Source: Roseihalotalea indica (lineage in GTDB: Bacteria > Bacteroidota > Bacteroidia > Cytophagales > Cyclobacteriaceae). From it: DNA of 64,000 bases. The notes beneath the pieces are model-generated. The model did not search any database. It was not told the DNA's origin and saw only the letters and a program-made list of their open reading frames with translations. Numbering within the stretch: position 1 is the stretch's first letter; the number at the start of each line of letters is the position of its first letter. A program made the translations under genes and the position numbers. The stretch spans positions 124,001 through 188,000 of the forward strand of contig NZ_JAINFL010000006.1 in the NCBI RefSeq assembly GCF_022458895.1. Reading direction: 5' to 3'. Positions 1-8,995 of this stretch are shown here, piece after piece.

Positions 1-12
1 ACCCATAAAGTA

Positions 13-300
13 ATGACCCAGTCCAATAACTTCGAAACTAAGGCCCGGCAGGCGTTGAGTGAAATTTATGATAAAATCAAAGAACTGGAAGATCAGGCAA
101 AAAAAGTGCGAGCTGATTTAGATGAAAAATTAGAGGAGCAAATGTCTGATATGAAAGGAAAGGATTCTAAAGTCTACCAAACTCTTGAGGATCTCAAATT
201 CTCCAGCACAGCAGCGTTTCACGATATCCGCCAGGGTATGGAAAAAGCGTCAGAAGCCCTACGGGAGGCGCTGAAAAAAGCATCCTATCATTTTAAATAG
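13..300 (+). CDS. Small coiled-coil protein, first gene of an ATPase-MscS cluster
   Basis: A 95-residue soluble protein that I do not recognise by family. It is almost entirely charged helix, rich in Lys and Glu with heptad-like spacing over residues 8-50 and 60-92, so it probably forms a coiled coil. It has no signal peptide or membrane segment. Its TAG stop overlaps the GTG start of the next gene by one base, which suggests translational coupling with the large ATPase-like protein. The role is inferred from context only: a small structural or adaptor partner. The start is the first ATG in the frame. The window begins just upstream, so an earlier gene of the same operon may be cut off. Confidence 0.75.
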   Translation: MTQSNNFETKARQALSEIYDKIKELEDQAKKVRADLDEKLEEQMSDMKGKDSKVYQTLEDLKFSSTAAFHDIRQGMEKASEALREALKKASYHFK

Positions 301-3300
301 TGGTAGCATCAACCTCTGAACCAGCTAAAACCACTTCTCTTCCCCGAGAAATTCATCGGGTCATGCTGGATCTTGGGCAAACCCATCTGCTTCCGGCTAT
401 GCAGCAATGGTTGCAGCAGGAAATGGAGTTTGTTCGCTCAGCAGAAAATCAGGCCCGGTTATTTTTTCAGGAGGTAACCCTGGCCCCAGACCCACTGGCG
501 AAAGTGGAGGTTGGCAAGCGGTATTCGCATACATTATTACTGATGATTGCCGAACGATATTCCAAACCGGAAGCCCAATCGTTCAATACATTGTTTCCCG
601 GGTATCGGGAGGCTCTGAACGCCTATCTACAGGAAATACCCAAGACGGAAATTCGGCGGCAGGATGAATCCCGGTTTACAGTTCAGGCCGAAGACCGCTG
701 GATGACGCGTCTTACTAAATTTGGGAAAAGGCAAAGCCGGGTGATCTCGTACTGGCCAACCAAGGCCAAAAACCAAGTGCAAAAATGGCGTAAAAGAGAC
801 CTGAAGCCAATCCCAGTCTGGCATTACACGGTGCCCTTTCGGGGGCTGGTCCGCTTCTGCTACCGGGAAAAGATGCTTCTGGCCTTGCGTCCTCTAGTCG
901 AAGAAGCCTATCAGGTAATTACCCTGGCATCTAAAACTGTATGGAAAGCTCAGGACCGTCTTTATAAGATAGCTCATCAGCAAATAGTATCGGGCAGTGC
1001 AGACGAAAATAGCACCTTTGAAGCCTGGGAGGCCTACCAAACCGAGTTTGATACGGCCTGGGAGAAGCTGGAACAGTTTACTATCTCTTTGCCCGAAGAA
1101 CTGGCCGAAGTTTATTCTGATTTGCTAACCAGCCTCGAGCACCATTATGAGCGGGCCGGAACCTTAGAGTTACCTTCCTGGAACTTTCGGGTAGCTCGTT
1201 TGCAACGACTAAATCGCCAGTACGAAGCAGAGTTTCGCCGGCAAATTCAGGGTTGGCGCACCACCTTGTTTGCCTTACACGACGACTGGCGGTTGGACGA
1301 AGAATTAAATCTTCTCAACGACACCCTGTGGCTGGCTTATTTCCAATGGGTAAACCAACATAAGGTAGGCATGCTGGAGCAGGTGCAGCCGCAGACCGAG
1401 CAGATGGCGGCCACCATTCGGGAGTCTCTTGAACGGATTGAGGTTTGTCCATTGAAAGAGATGAAAAGAGGGTTGCGGCAAGAGCGGCGGGCCATTGATC
1501 AGCAACTCATTCGCCAGTGTATTCCGGCTACTACTTCCGTCATTCATCAACAGACTTTTGCTTCTGCGCTGAATGCGCTGCGACAGGCGAGTGAAGTAGC
1601 AGTAGAACAGATTGCCGACCAACGGGGATTGGTAGCCAGTGATGCTTACGATGAACCTCTACGGCTATCTGATGTTTCTTACGTTTCGCCTCGGCAATTG
1701 GCCAACTACGAGATGCTCCCTCTATTTTTAGCGGCTCTTAACGACATCCAACTGCAAACCCGACAGAAAGTAGGGCAGATTCAGAAACTAGTGCAGGAAG
1801 TAGGGCAGATATCTTATTTCAATCTGGATTCGGCCATCTCAGTGTATGAAGAGGAATCTTCTACTTCGGAAGAAGCCCAGCAAATTGCTTTGGAAGGGCT
1901 AAAGCGCGGGTTGACCAATGCCGAACGACTACACGAGCAGTTGCAGGAGCTCACTGACTATCAGGAAGGTGAGGTGCATAAGGCAGTGCAGGAGTTTGAA
2001 GAACAACTAACCGGGCTTACCAACAACCACTATGCTCTAGAGCTTAAGATCCGATTGGCCCGGGCTCGCGCTTCGGAGCAAACCAAGATAGTACAGCAGA
2101 AAGCTATTCGGTATACCCGGCAGGCACTTCCCCGATTGATGAAATACACCAGTCGGCAGTATCGGGAAAGTAGCCAGCGTATTGGGCTATACCGAAGAAG
2201 GATCGGAATGGACTCAACCGCTGAGGTTTCCACCGAGATATCTGATTTTTTGGCCGAAACCGAAGTAGCGATCAATCGCTTGCCATATGTATACCAACGC
2301 TTGTTTAGCATTAAACCATTAGAGGATTCAGTATTCTACGAAGATCGTCCAGAGGCTATGGCTCAGTTGCGAAAGGCATTTGATAACTGGAAACACGGGC
2401 GTTATGCCAGCACCATACTGGTAGGGCAAAAGGGGTGTGGTATTACCACCATAACCCGGTTTTTTCTGGATGATCTGCCTCGCAAAGAGCGGCGGTCTTA
2501 TACCGTCATTCAGGCCGATACCGATCAGCAGATATATACCGAAGAAAACTTTCTGGCCTTTTTTCAGGAGCAACTTTCGGTTGATTCTCCTTTCGAAAAT
2601 CTGGATGCTATTGTGGATCATATCCGCTCTCAGGAAAATAAGCATATCATCATCTTAGAGCATCTGGAACATTTTTATCTGAGAAGGGTAGGTGGTTTTC
2701 AATGCTTACGCTGGCTGGTAGAGCTGATCTCTCTCACCCATCAGCAAGTATACTGGCTAGCCACATGCACTCAGTATGCCTGGGATTATCTTGATAAAAC
2801 CACTCAGGTGTCCGATCATTTTGAGTACATTGTTCAGTTACCAACGGCGCCGGCTCATGTGGTGCGGGAAGTCATTCTTAAGCGTCATCGGGTGAGTGGG
2901 TATGATATTGCCTATGCCCCCACCGAAAACGATTTGTCTAATAAGAAATTTCTGAAGCTGGACCCGGCAGGGCAGCAGGCTCATCTGGGCGAAGAGTATT
3001 TTCAGGATGTAAGCCGAATCACGGGTGGCAATTTTGCGGTGGCACTGCTGTACTGGCTTCGCTCAGCACAGGAAGTAACCGAAGAGCAGATTACTATCGG
3101 AAGCCAAAAAAAGCTGGATTTTACTTTTCTCAAGTCTCTTTCTGTACCTCAGATGATCATTCTGCATGCCTTATTGTTGCACAACGGGCTAACCGCTCAG
3201 CAGCTTAAGGAGTTGGGTGGGCAGCGTTTGTCAGCTAATGGCGAGGTTTCTAAGTTTTCTGCCAATTTGCAACTGATGCAAATGTTTGACGATGGACTGC

Positions 3301-3389
3301 TAACCCAGCAGGAAGATGTATATCATATCCACCCGCTGTTATACCGACCAGTGGTAGAGTTGCTTCAAACCCGTAATTTTGTACACTAA
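300..3389 (+). CDS. Large helical protein with C-terminal AAA+/STAND-like ATPase region and altered Walker A
   Basis: A 1029-residue protein of unrecognised family. Residues 1-500 are mainly helical, about 527-604 look coiled-coil, and from about 675 there is a nucleotide-binding-like region. The P-loop-like segment at residues 709-717 reads GQKGCGITT, so the lysine expected before the Thr is Ile. A Walker B-like hydrophobic strand ends in Glu787 (IIILEHLEH). A sensor-1-like strand (VYWLATCTQ) follows, and the last 90 residues look like a winged helix. No signal peptide or membrane span is seen. The GTG start overlaps the upstream stop (TAGTG), and the stop overlaps the MscS start (TAATG), so all three genes are probably co-translated. 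ATP binding is uncertain because of the missing lysine. A scaffold or regulator of the channel is an inference. Confidence 0.8.
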   Translation: MVASTSEPAKTTSLPREIHRVMLDLGQTHLLPAMQQWLQQEMEFVRSAENQARLFFQEVTLAPDPLAKVEVGKRYSHTLLLMIAERYSKPEAQSFNTLFPGYREALNAYLQEIPKTEIRRQDESRFTVQAEDRWMTRLTKFGKRQSRVISYWPTKAKNQVQKWRKRDLKPIPVWHYTVPFRGLVRFCYREKMLLALRPLVEEAYQVITLASKTVWKAQDRLYKIAHQQIVSGSADENSTFEAWEAYQTEFDTAWEKLEQFTISLPEELAEVYSDLLTSLEHHYERAGTLELPSWNFRVARLQRLNRQYEAEFRRQIQGWRTTLFALHDDWRLDEELNLLNDTLWLAYFQWVNQHKVGMLEQVQPQTEQMAATIRESLERIEVCPLKEMKRGLRQERRAIDQQLIRQCIPATTSVIHQQTFASALNALRQASEVAVEQIADQRGLVASDAYDEPLRLSDVSYVSPRQLANYEMLPLFLAALNDIQLQTRQKVGQIQKLVQEVGQISYFNLDSAISVYEEESSTSEEAQQIALEGLKRGLTNAERLHEQLQELTDYQEGEVHKAVQEFEEQLTGLTNNHYALELKIRLARARASEQTKIVQQKAIRYTRQALPRLMKYTSRQYRESSQRIGLYRRRIGMDSTAEVSTEISDFLAETEVAINRLPYVYQRLFSIKPLEDSVFYEDRPEAMAQLRKAFDNWKHGRYASTILVGQKGCGITTITRFFLDDLPRKERRSYTVIQADTDQQIYTEENFLAFFQEQLSVDSPFENLDAIVDHIRSQENKHIIILEHLEHFYLRRVGGFQCLRWLVELISLTHQQVYWLATCTQYAWDYLDKTTQVSDHFEYIVQLPTAPAHVVREVILKRHRVSGYDIAYAPTENDLSNKKFLKLDPAGQQAHLGEEYFQDVSRITGGNFAVALLYWLRSAQEVTEEQITIGSQKKLDFTFLKSLSVPQMIILHALLLHNGLTAQQLKELGGQRLSANGEVSKFSANLQLMQMFDDGLLTQQEDVYHIHPLLYRPVVELLQTRNFVH

Positions 3390-4369
3390 TGCGCAGTGTT
3401 CTACTATTTTGCCTAATGGGGTTGAGCGTGCTCGCCCATAGTCAACAAACACCTGACCCGCAAGATTCTCTAATTGATACTACCGGCACTACCATACAGA
3501 TTCAGACTTCGTCCGTGGTGGTGCAGGCAGATAGTGTTAGCGAAGGAGAAGAGAAAGCGGAACTGGAGGAAAAGATTAGCCTGAAAGAGCCGCCGTTCCG
3601 AATATCATTAGCCAAAATTGTGTGGAGTCTGGTGGTATTTATGATCGGGTATTTTATCATTCGCTTTTGCACTCGCGTACTGGGAATACTGGCTGAGCGT
3701 AGTACCACCGAGCGTCGTATTACAGTGAAGGGGTTTGTACCGGTGGTGCGTATCGTAGGATGGGTGGTTATTATTTATGTAGTTATTGCCGGAATCATCA
3801 GGCCACCTATTGAAACAGTATTGGCTTTTACTGCTTCGGTAGCCGTAGCGGTGGGTTTTGCCTCCCAGGATATTTTAAAAAACATTTTTGGGGGAATTGT
3901 CATCCTACTGGATCAACCGTTTAAGATGGGAGATAAGATCGAGATCGGTTCGTTTTACGGAGAGGTGGTGGAGATTGGTTTGCGCTCAACCCGTATTGTC
4001 ACTCCCGACGATTCCCTGGTGTCTATTCCGAACGGGGAACTAATGAACCAGTCGGTATCGAATAGCAATGCCGGCGAACCCAACTGCCAGGTAGTGGCCG
4101 AAATTTACCTGCCCATTAATATTGATACTGCTCGGGTACGCAGTATTGCTACCGAAGCGGCTCAGACATCCCGGTATATTTTTCTGAACAAGCCAATAAC
4201 AGTGCTCTTTTTTAACGAACTGAAGGATCGCCGCCCCTACCTCAAAATGAGGCTCAAGGCCTATGTGATGGATATTCGGTACGAGTTCATCTTTAAAAGT
4301 GAACTGACTGAGATTGTGCTTCGGGAATTGCTTTACGAAGAACTTATTACGGTAGAAGATTACGATTAA
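3389..4369 (+). CDS. Small-conductance mechanosensitive channel (MscS family)
   Basis: A 326-residue MscS-family channel that would open under membrane tension to release solutes at the inner membrane. Residues 1-19 look like a signal peptide, followed by an acidic, low-complexity periplasmic stretch to about residue 70. Transmembrane helices lie near 72-94, 113-136 and 138-158. The third is the pore helix, rich in Ala/Gly/Val, followed by the family motif GFASQDILKNIFGG and the beta domain (DQPFKMGDKIEI, then IPNGELMNQSVSN). The C-terminal alpha/beta domain is present but short. The ATG overlaps the stop of the ATPase-like gene (TAATG). This coupling to a cytoplasmic ATPase-like protein is unusual for MscS genes and suggests regulated gating. 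Confidence 0.9.
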   Translation: MRSVLLFCLMGLSVLAHSQQTPDPQDSLIDTTGTTIQIQTSSVVVQADSVSEGEEKAELEEKISLKEPPFRISLAKIVWSLVVFMIGYFIIRFCTRVLGILAERSTTERRITVKGFVPVVRIVGWVVIIYVVIAGIIRPPIETVLAFTASVAVAVGFASQDILKNIFGGIVILLDQPFKMGDKIEIGSFYGEVVEIGLRSTRIVTPDDSLVSIPNGELMNQSVSNSNAGEPNCQVVAEIYLPINIDTARVRSIATEAAQTSRYIFLNKPITVLFFNELKDRRPYLKMRLKAYVMDIRYEFIFKSELTEIVLRELLYEELITVEDYD

Positions 4370-4452
4370 TATCGGACGCATACCTGTAACCCGCTTGTGT
4401 ATCGGAAAAACATTTCTGGAAACTCGCTGAAAATTCGTAAGCTTGCTGCTTT

Positions 4453-5592
4453 ATGAAAATCGGCTACGTTTTTTTGTTAGTGGTATTACTAACCAGCGAG
4501 TTAGCTTTTCCCCAACAAAACCCGCGGCATATTCGGGTTGATTGGCAAACCGATACTGCTCAGCATCACGTATTACTTTCGGAGTTTACCGTGGTGTTAC
4601 CAAAGGGAGCTTTTCCTCAACTAAACTATCCCAGGTTTGTAGGAAAAGCAGACGGTTTGAGGATGTTTTTTGAGCATGAGCCGGCACTGGTGATTTCAAT
4701 TAAAGGGCAGGCAAAAGCGTATCCGTTAAATATGCTGACCGTCCATGAAATTTCTAACGATACACTGGCTAATACACCGCTGCTGGTAACGTACTGCCCC
4801 CTGTGCAATGCCGGGTTGGTTTTTGATCGCCGGTTGAAGTATCGGGGAAAAGAGCAGACGCTGGAATATGCTGTATCGGGTATGCTTCGTAATAGCGATA
4901 TGGTAATGTATGATCGGCAAACCGAGAGCTGGTGGCAGCAACTGCTGGGGCAGGCATTAGTCGGGGAGTTTGCGGGTGCTGAGTTGGAGATCATCCCTTC
5001 CCTGATTATTTCAGTAAACGAGTTTTTTGAGCGATATCCCGATGGTAAAACCCTCTCCCGAAATACCGGTAATCCTCGGGCTCAATTTCAGTACGGGCAG
5101 AATCCTTATCACCGATATGATGCTCCGGAAGGCTTGCCCTATGAACACTTCTTTCCTCATGAGCAACTCACCGAGCAGCTACCTCCTATGGAGCGGGTGG
5201 TTGATATTCGGGTAGGAGAGAAGTACAAAGTTTATCCGTTCAGTATCATTGCCCGTCACGGAGTAATCAATGATCAGTTTGAGGGAAAATCGGTAGTTTT
5301 GTTTTATCAGCCCGGTACAGTCTCTGTGCTGGATGAAGCCGACATTCGTCAGTCGAGGGAGGTAGGGTCGGTAACGGCTTTCAATGCCCGGTTGGCGGGG
5401 CAACGTTTGGTTTTCCGTAAGATACATGGGCGCTTTGAAGATGAGCAGACCCATTCGGTATGGGATATTACCGGACGGGCCATCGCCGGACCTTTAAAGG
5501 GAAAGCAACTAACCATAGAGCCTCATAGCCATCATTTTTCGTTTGCTTGGCTGGCTTTTCATCCCGAATCAGAAATTTACCAGGAACGTTAA
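4453..5592 (+). CDS. DUF3179 domain-containing exported protein
   Basis: A 379-residue protein with an N-terminal signal peptide (residues 1-20, ending LAFPQ). The rest matches the DUF3179 family by its characteristic patterns: KAYPLNMLTVHEI, then TYCPLCNAGLVFDR with Cys115 and Cys118, then a repeat-like second half with the pattern VYPFSIIARHGVIND. The molecular function of the family is unknown. The conserved Cys pair and periplasmic location could suit metal or redox chemistry, but that is a guess. It sits 83 bases after the MscS gene and 24 bases before a class V aminotransferase, so it may be transcribed with the latter. Confidence 0.85.
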   Translation: MKIGYVFLLVVLLTSELAFPQQNPRHIRVDWQTDTAQHHVLLSEFTVVLPKGAFPQLNYPRFVGKADGLRMFFEHEPALVISIKGQAKAYPLNMLTVHEISNDTLANTPLLVTYCPLCNAGLVFDRRLKYRGKEQTLEYAVSGMLRNSDMVMYDRQTESWWQQLLGQALVGEFAGAELEIIPSLIISVNEFFERYPDGKTLSRNTGNPRAQFQYGQNPYHRYDAPEGLPYEHFFPHEQLTEQLPPMERVVDIRVGEKYKVYPFSIIARHGVINDQFEGKSVVLFYQPGTVSVLDEADIRQSREVGSVTAFNARLAGQRLVFRKIHGRFEDEQTHSVWDITGRAIAGPLKGKQLTIEPHSHHFSFAWLAFHPESEIYQER

Positions 5593-5616
5593 ACCATCAA
5601 ACTCAATAAGCTAACC

Positions 5617-6708
5617 ATGAACGAAAGAAAAAACTACCCTGCCTTACAAAACTATACCTATCTGAACACGGCCAGTTGTGGCTTGTTTTCTGAGAAAAGC
5701 CTGAAGACTGTTCAGCAAACTATACAGCAGTATACCGAAAAGGGAAGTGTGGTTCGGGATTCATGGTACGACGAACTAAGCGGTATACGCAATAATGCCG
5801 CTCGCTTGGTAGGCGCGTCTGCTTCAGAGATAGCCCTGATCACGAATTTTACCAGTGGCATTTATCAGGCGGCACATCTTTTAAAAGAACATTCCCGAGT
5901 GCTGGTAGTAGAAGATGATTACCCGACGTTGCTTTTACCCTGGCAGTTGTTGGGGTACCAGGTGCATAGCATCGCCGCTGAGCAAAACGGCTCTATCCGG
6001 CTAGATAAAATAGAAAGCAGCATTCGCGAGCATCAGATACAAATTATGGCAATAACCCATGTTCAGTACAGCAGCGGCTTTCGGATTTCTCTGGAGGAAT
6101 TGGGGCAGCTTTGCCGTCAATATAACGTGCTCCTGGTGGTAGATGCCACCCAGTCGCTGGGCATGGCACCCATTGATTTGAAGAAAACGCCGGTTGATAT
6201 ACTGATTGGTAGCGGGTATAAATGGTTAACTGCCGGTTTGGGGAATGGAATAATGTATGTGAATGAAAAACTACATAAAGTATTATATCCGCAGTTGCTG
6301 GGTATTGGCACGGTAGGCAATCATTTTTCCTTAGAAGAAATCAGTGGTATTCCTTTCACGCCCCAAACCCTTGAAGCGGGACATTATAATTACTTTAGTT
6401 TATTGGCGCTGGGGCAGGCACTGGAAGCGATGTTGGAAAGAGGAGTAGATAACGTGTTTAACCACAACATGGAGCTACGGAAACAGTTCATCAATAAGCT
6501 TCCGAGCCATGTTACATTAGTGTCGGACTATAAAGATGAAAATGCCTCAAGCATTGTAGTAGTGCAAGCACCTGATACGGCCGAAGAGCTATTAAAAAAG
6601 AAAAATATTATTACCTCAACCCGCCCCCGAGGACTTAGAATCAGCCCTCATTTTTATAATAATGCGGAGGATATACAGCAGTTGTGTCAGGCACTTACAG
6701 AATTATAG
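5617..6708 (+). CDS. Class V aminotransferase (cysteine desulfurase / isopenicillin-N-epimerase-like fold)
   Basis: A 363-residue fold-type I PLP enzyme of aminotransferase class V. The N-terminus YLNTASCGLFSEKSL is typical of the family. The cofactor-binding region includes VVDATQSLGMAPIDL, and the PLP lysine is Lys202 in the segment GSGYKWLTAG. The exact reaction cannot be read from the sequence: relatives include cysteine desulfurases, kynureninase-like and epimerase-like enzymes. No Fe-S partner gene lies nearby, so a housekeeping IscS role is unlikely. The start ATG is 24 bases after the DUF3179 stop. It is followed by 198 bases without a gene. Confidence 0.85.
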   Translation: MNERKNYPALQNYTYLNTASCGLFSEKSLKTVQQTIQQYTEKGSVVRDSWYDELSGIRNNAARLVGASASEIALITNFTSGIYQAAHLLKEHSRVLVVEDDYPTLLLPWQLLGYQVHSIAAEQNGSIRLDKIESSIREHQIQIMAITHVQYSSGFRISLEELGQLCRQYNVLLVVDATQSLGMAPIDLKKTPVDILIGSGYKWLTAGLGNGIMYVNEKLHKVLYPQLLGIGTVGNHFSLEEISGIPFTPQTLEAGHYNYFSLLALGQALEAMLERGVDNVFNHNMELRKQFINKLPSHVTLVSDYKDENASSIVVVQAPDTAEELLKKKNIITSTRPRGLRISPHFYNNAEDIQQLCQALTEL

Positions 6709-6778
6709 TAAGAGCTTTTATTGGACCAGAATCTCGTAAAGTAACTGCTATTTTCTTAGAGCGGGGGTTATTTAAAGC

Positions 6779-6790
6779 CCATCATGATGG
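6779..6790. promoter_or_regulatory. Perfect 12-bp palindrome
   Basis: The sequence CCATCATGATGG is a perfect palindrome in the 198-base gap between the aminotransferase and the next membrane-protein gene. It could be a dimeric regulator site, but there is no second copy or promoter match to support this. Confidence 0.2.
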
Positions 6791-6906
6791 ACCATATTGA
6801 TGGTAAATCATTGCTTGATACTGATAAATATGATCAGAAGATATGTTGCTCTGCCTGATTATTTATCTTTAATTTTTTTGAGCGAAACGCATACTTCAGA
6901 TTATTC

Positions 6907-7479
6907 ATGAAAAACCAATCTTTTCCTCTTATTGTCGCTATTGCCGTTGCCGCAGTATCGGCTTATCTTTTGTTTCGGACTGTGCTGGAGCAAAGCGATC
7001 ATCCTATCACCTTTGAATTGTTTGCTGCCCTGATCGGGGTTAGTATTACGGTGATGCTGACCAGTATTTTGTTGCGTAGGCAAACGGTGGCGGAGCTTCG
7101 CAAGGAAGAAAACGTGATGTTTCTGGATATGAAGATGAAAGTGTATCTGGAACTGATTGATCAGCTTCAGGACATTATCTCCAAGAAAAATATTCTGGAA
7201 GAAGACTTGATTGAAATTCGGCTACTGAACCAGAAAATTGCTTTTATTAGCAGCCAGGAGGTGCTGGAGGCATTTAATAACTTCTCCCGCTGCTACGGTA
7301 CCAAGGCTCTGAAAGACCAGATTGATGATGATGATATTGATGAGTTGCTTTTAGAATTGAGTAAAATGAGCTTCCACATTCGTCGTGATCTGCTTCGTGA
7401 CACCTCGCACGAAATGGAAAATGAAGTAAAAGTGCGCGCCGCAATTTTACAAAGCAACGACAACCTCGATATCGAGTAA
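6907..7479 (+). CDS. Membrane-anchored protein with two N-terminal helices and cytoplasmic helical domain
   Basis: A 190-residue protein not assigned to a named family. Two hydrophobic helices lie at about residues 5-24 and 35-53, followed by a positively charged turn (LLRRQ) and a soluble, helical, charged domain of about 135 residues that probably faces the cytoplasm. No catalytic motif is visible. The upstream gap is AT-rich with no clear TAnnTTTG element. It precedes, in the same direction, a second small membrane protein at 7585. Function unknown. Confidence 0.8.
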   Translation: MKNQSFPLIVAIAVAAVSAYLLFRTVLEQSDHPITFELFAALIGVSITVMLTSILLRRQTVAELRKEENVMFLDMKMKVYLELIDQLQDIISKKNILEEDLIEIRLLNQKIAFISSQEVLEAFNNFSRCYGTKALKDQIDDDDIDELLLELSKMSFHIRRDLLRDTSHEMENEVKVRAAILQSNDNLDIE

Positions 7480-7584
7480 GTTGTTGAAGATTTATCTGAA
7501 ATTATTATTCATAAACCCGAACCAAATCGGTAAACACACCCTTTTAAACAAGAGCAAACCGTTTTCCATTTTATACTTACGATT

Positions 7585-7797
7585 ATGAATGATACAACCC
7601 GGCCGGAAGAAAGAAAAGAGGGAAATAGCCTGAAGGACTATTTTGCGTTTGGTGAAGTATTTGGTTATTTCTTCCGCAAAAAAGACCCTAACCGAAAAAG
7701 CAATTTTAACTTGCGTATGATGCACGGAATTAATAAAATATCCATTATTATGTTCCTGCTTGGTATTATTTTCGTCATACTCAAACACATTTTCTAA
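7585..7797 (+). CDS. Small membrane protein, DUF6728-like
   Basis: A 70-residue protein with a charged N-terminus, the segment LKDYFAFGEVFGYFFRKKDPN, and one C-terminal transmembrane helix (about residues 49-69). The pattern agrees with my recollection of DUF6728, a small Bacteroidota-specific family of unknown function; this assignment is from memory. The stop TAA is followed with no gap by the TTG start of the MmcQ/YjbR gene, so the two are likely co-transcribed. Confidence 0.75.
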   Translation: MNDTTRPEERKEGNSLKDYFAFGEVFGYFFRKKDPNRKSNFNLRMMHGINKISIIMFLLGIIFVILKHIF

Positions 7798-8154
7798 TTG
7801 GATATAGAATCTTTTCGGGCATATTGTATTCAAAAGCCCGGCGTTACCGAAGAATTTCCCTTCGGTAGTGAAACCCTCGTTTTCAAAGTCATGGGTAAAA
7901 TGTTTGCCCTGACAGATATCACACTATTTACCAGCGTTAATCTCAAATGCGATCCTGAGCGGGCCGTAGAACTGAGAGAGCAGTATCCGGCAGTGCAGCC
8001 CGGCTACCACATGAATAAAAAGCATTGGAACACCGTGCTGATGGACGGAACCCTGGGTGATAAAGTGATTGTTGAACTGGTAGATAATTCGTATGATCTG
8101 GTGGTGGCCGGTCTACCCCGAAAAGTAAGAGAAACCCTTATTGCTTCTGAATAA
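7798..8154 (+). CDS. MmcQ/YjbR family protein
   Basis: A 118-residue protein of the MmcQ/YjbR family, small cytoplasmic proteins with a CyaY-like or double-wing DNA-binding-like fold. The typical N-terminal pattern (FRAYCIQKPGVTEEFPFG) and the later KHWNTVLMDGTL segment are both present. The start is TTG directly after the upstream stop. This is chosen because the family begins with exactly this region and no ATG lies nearby. The stop overlaps the ATG of the next gene (TAATG). The biological role of the family is poorly defined; DNA binding is suggested by the name rather than shown here. Confidence 0.85.
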   Translation: MDIESFRAYCIQKPGVTEEFPFGSETLVFKVMGKMFALTDITLFTSVNLKCDPERAVELREQYPAVQPGYHMNKKHWNTVLMDGTLGDKVIVELVDNSYDLVVAGLPRKVRETLIASE

Positions 8155-8741
8155 TGAATCAGGAACCGAAAACCTGGCTGGCCCTGGGCGATTCTTACAC
8201 CATTGGTGAATCAGTACACCAGGAAGACCGCTGGCCGCATCAACTTACCCATCGGCTGGGATATGCCGATCCGGTTTACCTCGCCACCACCGGCTGGACG
8301 ACCGTAGATCTACAAAATGCCATCGCGGAGTTCACATTTAATCCCCCCTACGACTGGGTTTCACTGCTAATTGGAGTGAATGATCAGTATCAGGGACGGG
8401 ATATTGATCAATACCCGGCGGCGTTTGAACAGCTGTTAGACTTTGCTATTTCTCAGGCATCCACCCTGAAACAAGTGCTGGTGCTGTCTATTCCTGATTA
8501 CGGAGTCACTCCTTTTGCCCAGGAAAAGAATCCGGAGAAAATACAGAAGGAACTTGCTCGGTATAACGAAATTAACAAGGGAATTTCATCAGAAAAGGGA
8601 GTGCAATACTGTGATATTACGCCGCTTACTTTATTAGCCTCAAAAGACCCCACCTTGCTGGCGGAAGATGAGTTGCACCCTTCCGGTTTAATGTACCGGC
8701 TGTGGGTGGATAAAATTCTTTACGAGATTTCTTTTCCTTGA
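8154..8741 (+). CDS. SGNH/GDSL-type esterase or lipase
   Basis: A 195-residue SGNH hydrolase. The block I nucleophile is Ser14 in ALGDSYTIGE, block III is the GVND motif (LLIGVNDQY), and block V carries the Asp-His pair in DELHPSGLMY. All catalytic elements are intact. There is no signal peptide, so it is probably cytoplasmic. The substrate (acyl or acetyl ester) cannot be told. It overlaps the upstream MmcQ/YjbR gene by one base, implying translational coupling of two functionally unrelated proteins. Confidence 0.9.
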   Translation: MNQEPKTWLALGDSYTIGESVHQEDRWPHQLTHRLGYADPVYLATTGWTTVDLQNAIAEFTFNPPYDWVSLLIGVNDQYQGRDIDQYPAAFEQLLDFAISQASTLKQVLVLSIPDYGVTPFAQEKNPEKIQKELARYNEINKGISSEKGVQYCDITPLTLLASKDPTLLAEDELHPSGLMYRLWVDKILYEISFP

Positions 8742-8995
8742 AGTAAATTCATTTTTCTGTAAGCTATACTTGGCTACTCGCTTTATATTAATAACGCAGT
8801 TTCTGATAAAGGTCACTGTATCGTTTTTATTGGAGCATTATAGCGCGCTCTCCCTAGTTATACTTTGGCAGAAGTTAAGATTGAATCGACAAAACACCTG
8901 TCGTAAAAAAAACGTTGGATTAGCACAGGTTGATTTTCATTGGATTCACCCCAAAATATTGATAATATTGCTTTTTGAACGATAACTTTCTGGCC
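8742..8995. other. 254-base non-coding gap before ilvE
   Basis: An AT-rich gap holding the ilvE control region. A 71-codon ORF across most of it lacks conservation-like features and overlaps the ilvE start, so I do not call it a gene. No attenuator or leader peptide for branched-chain amino acids is evident. Confidence 0.5.

Noticed and set aside
8770..8985. 71-codon ORF between the SGNH hydrolase and ilvE
   Set aside because: It has a poor start, unlikely composition and overlaps the ilvE start; nothing suggests a real protein.
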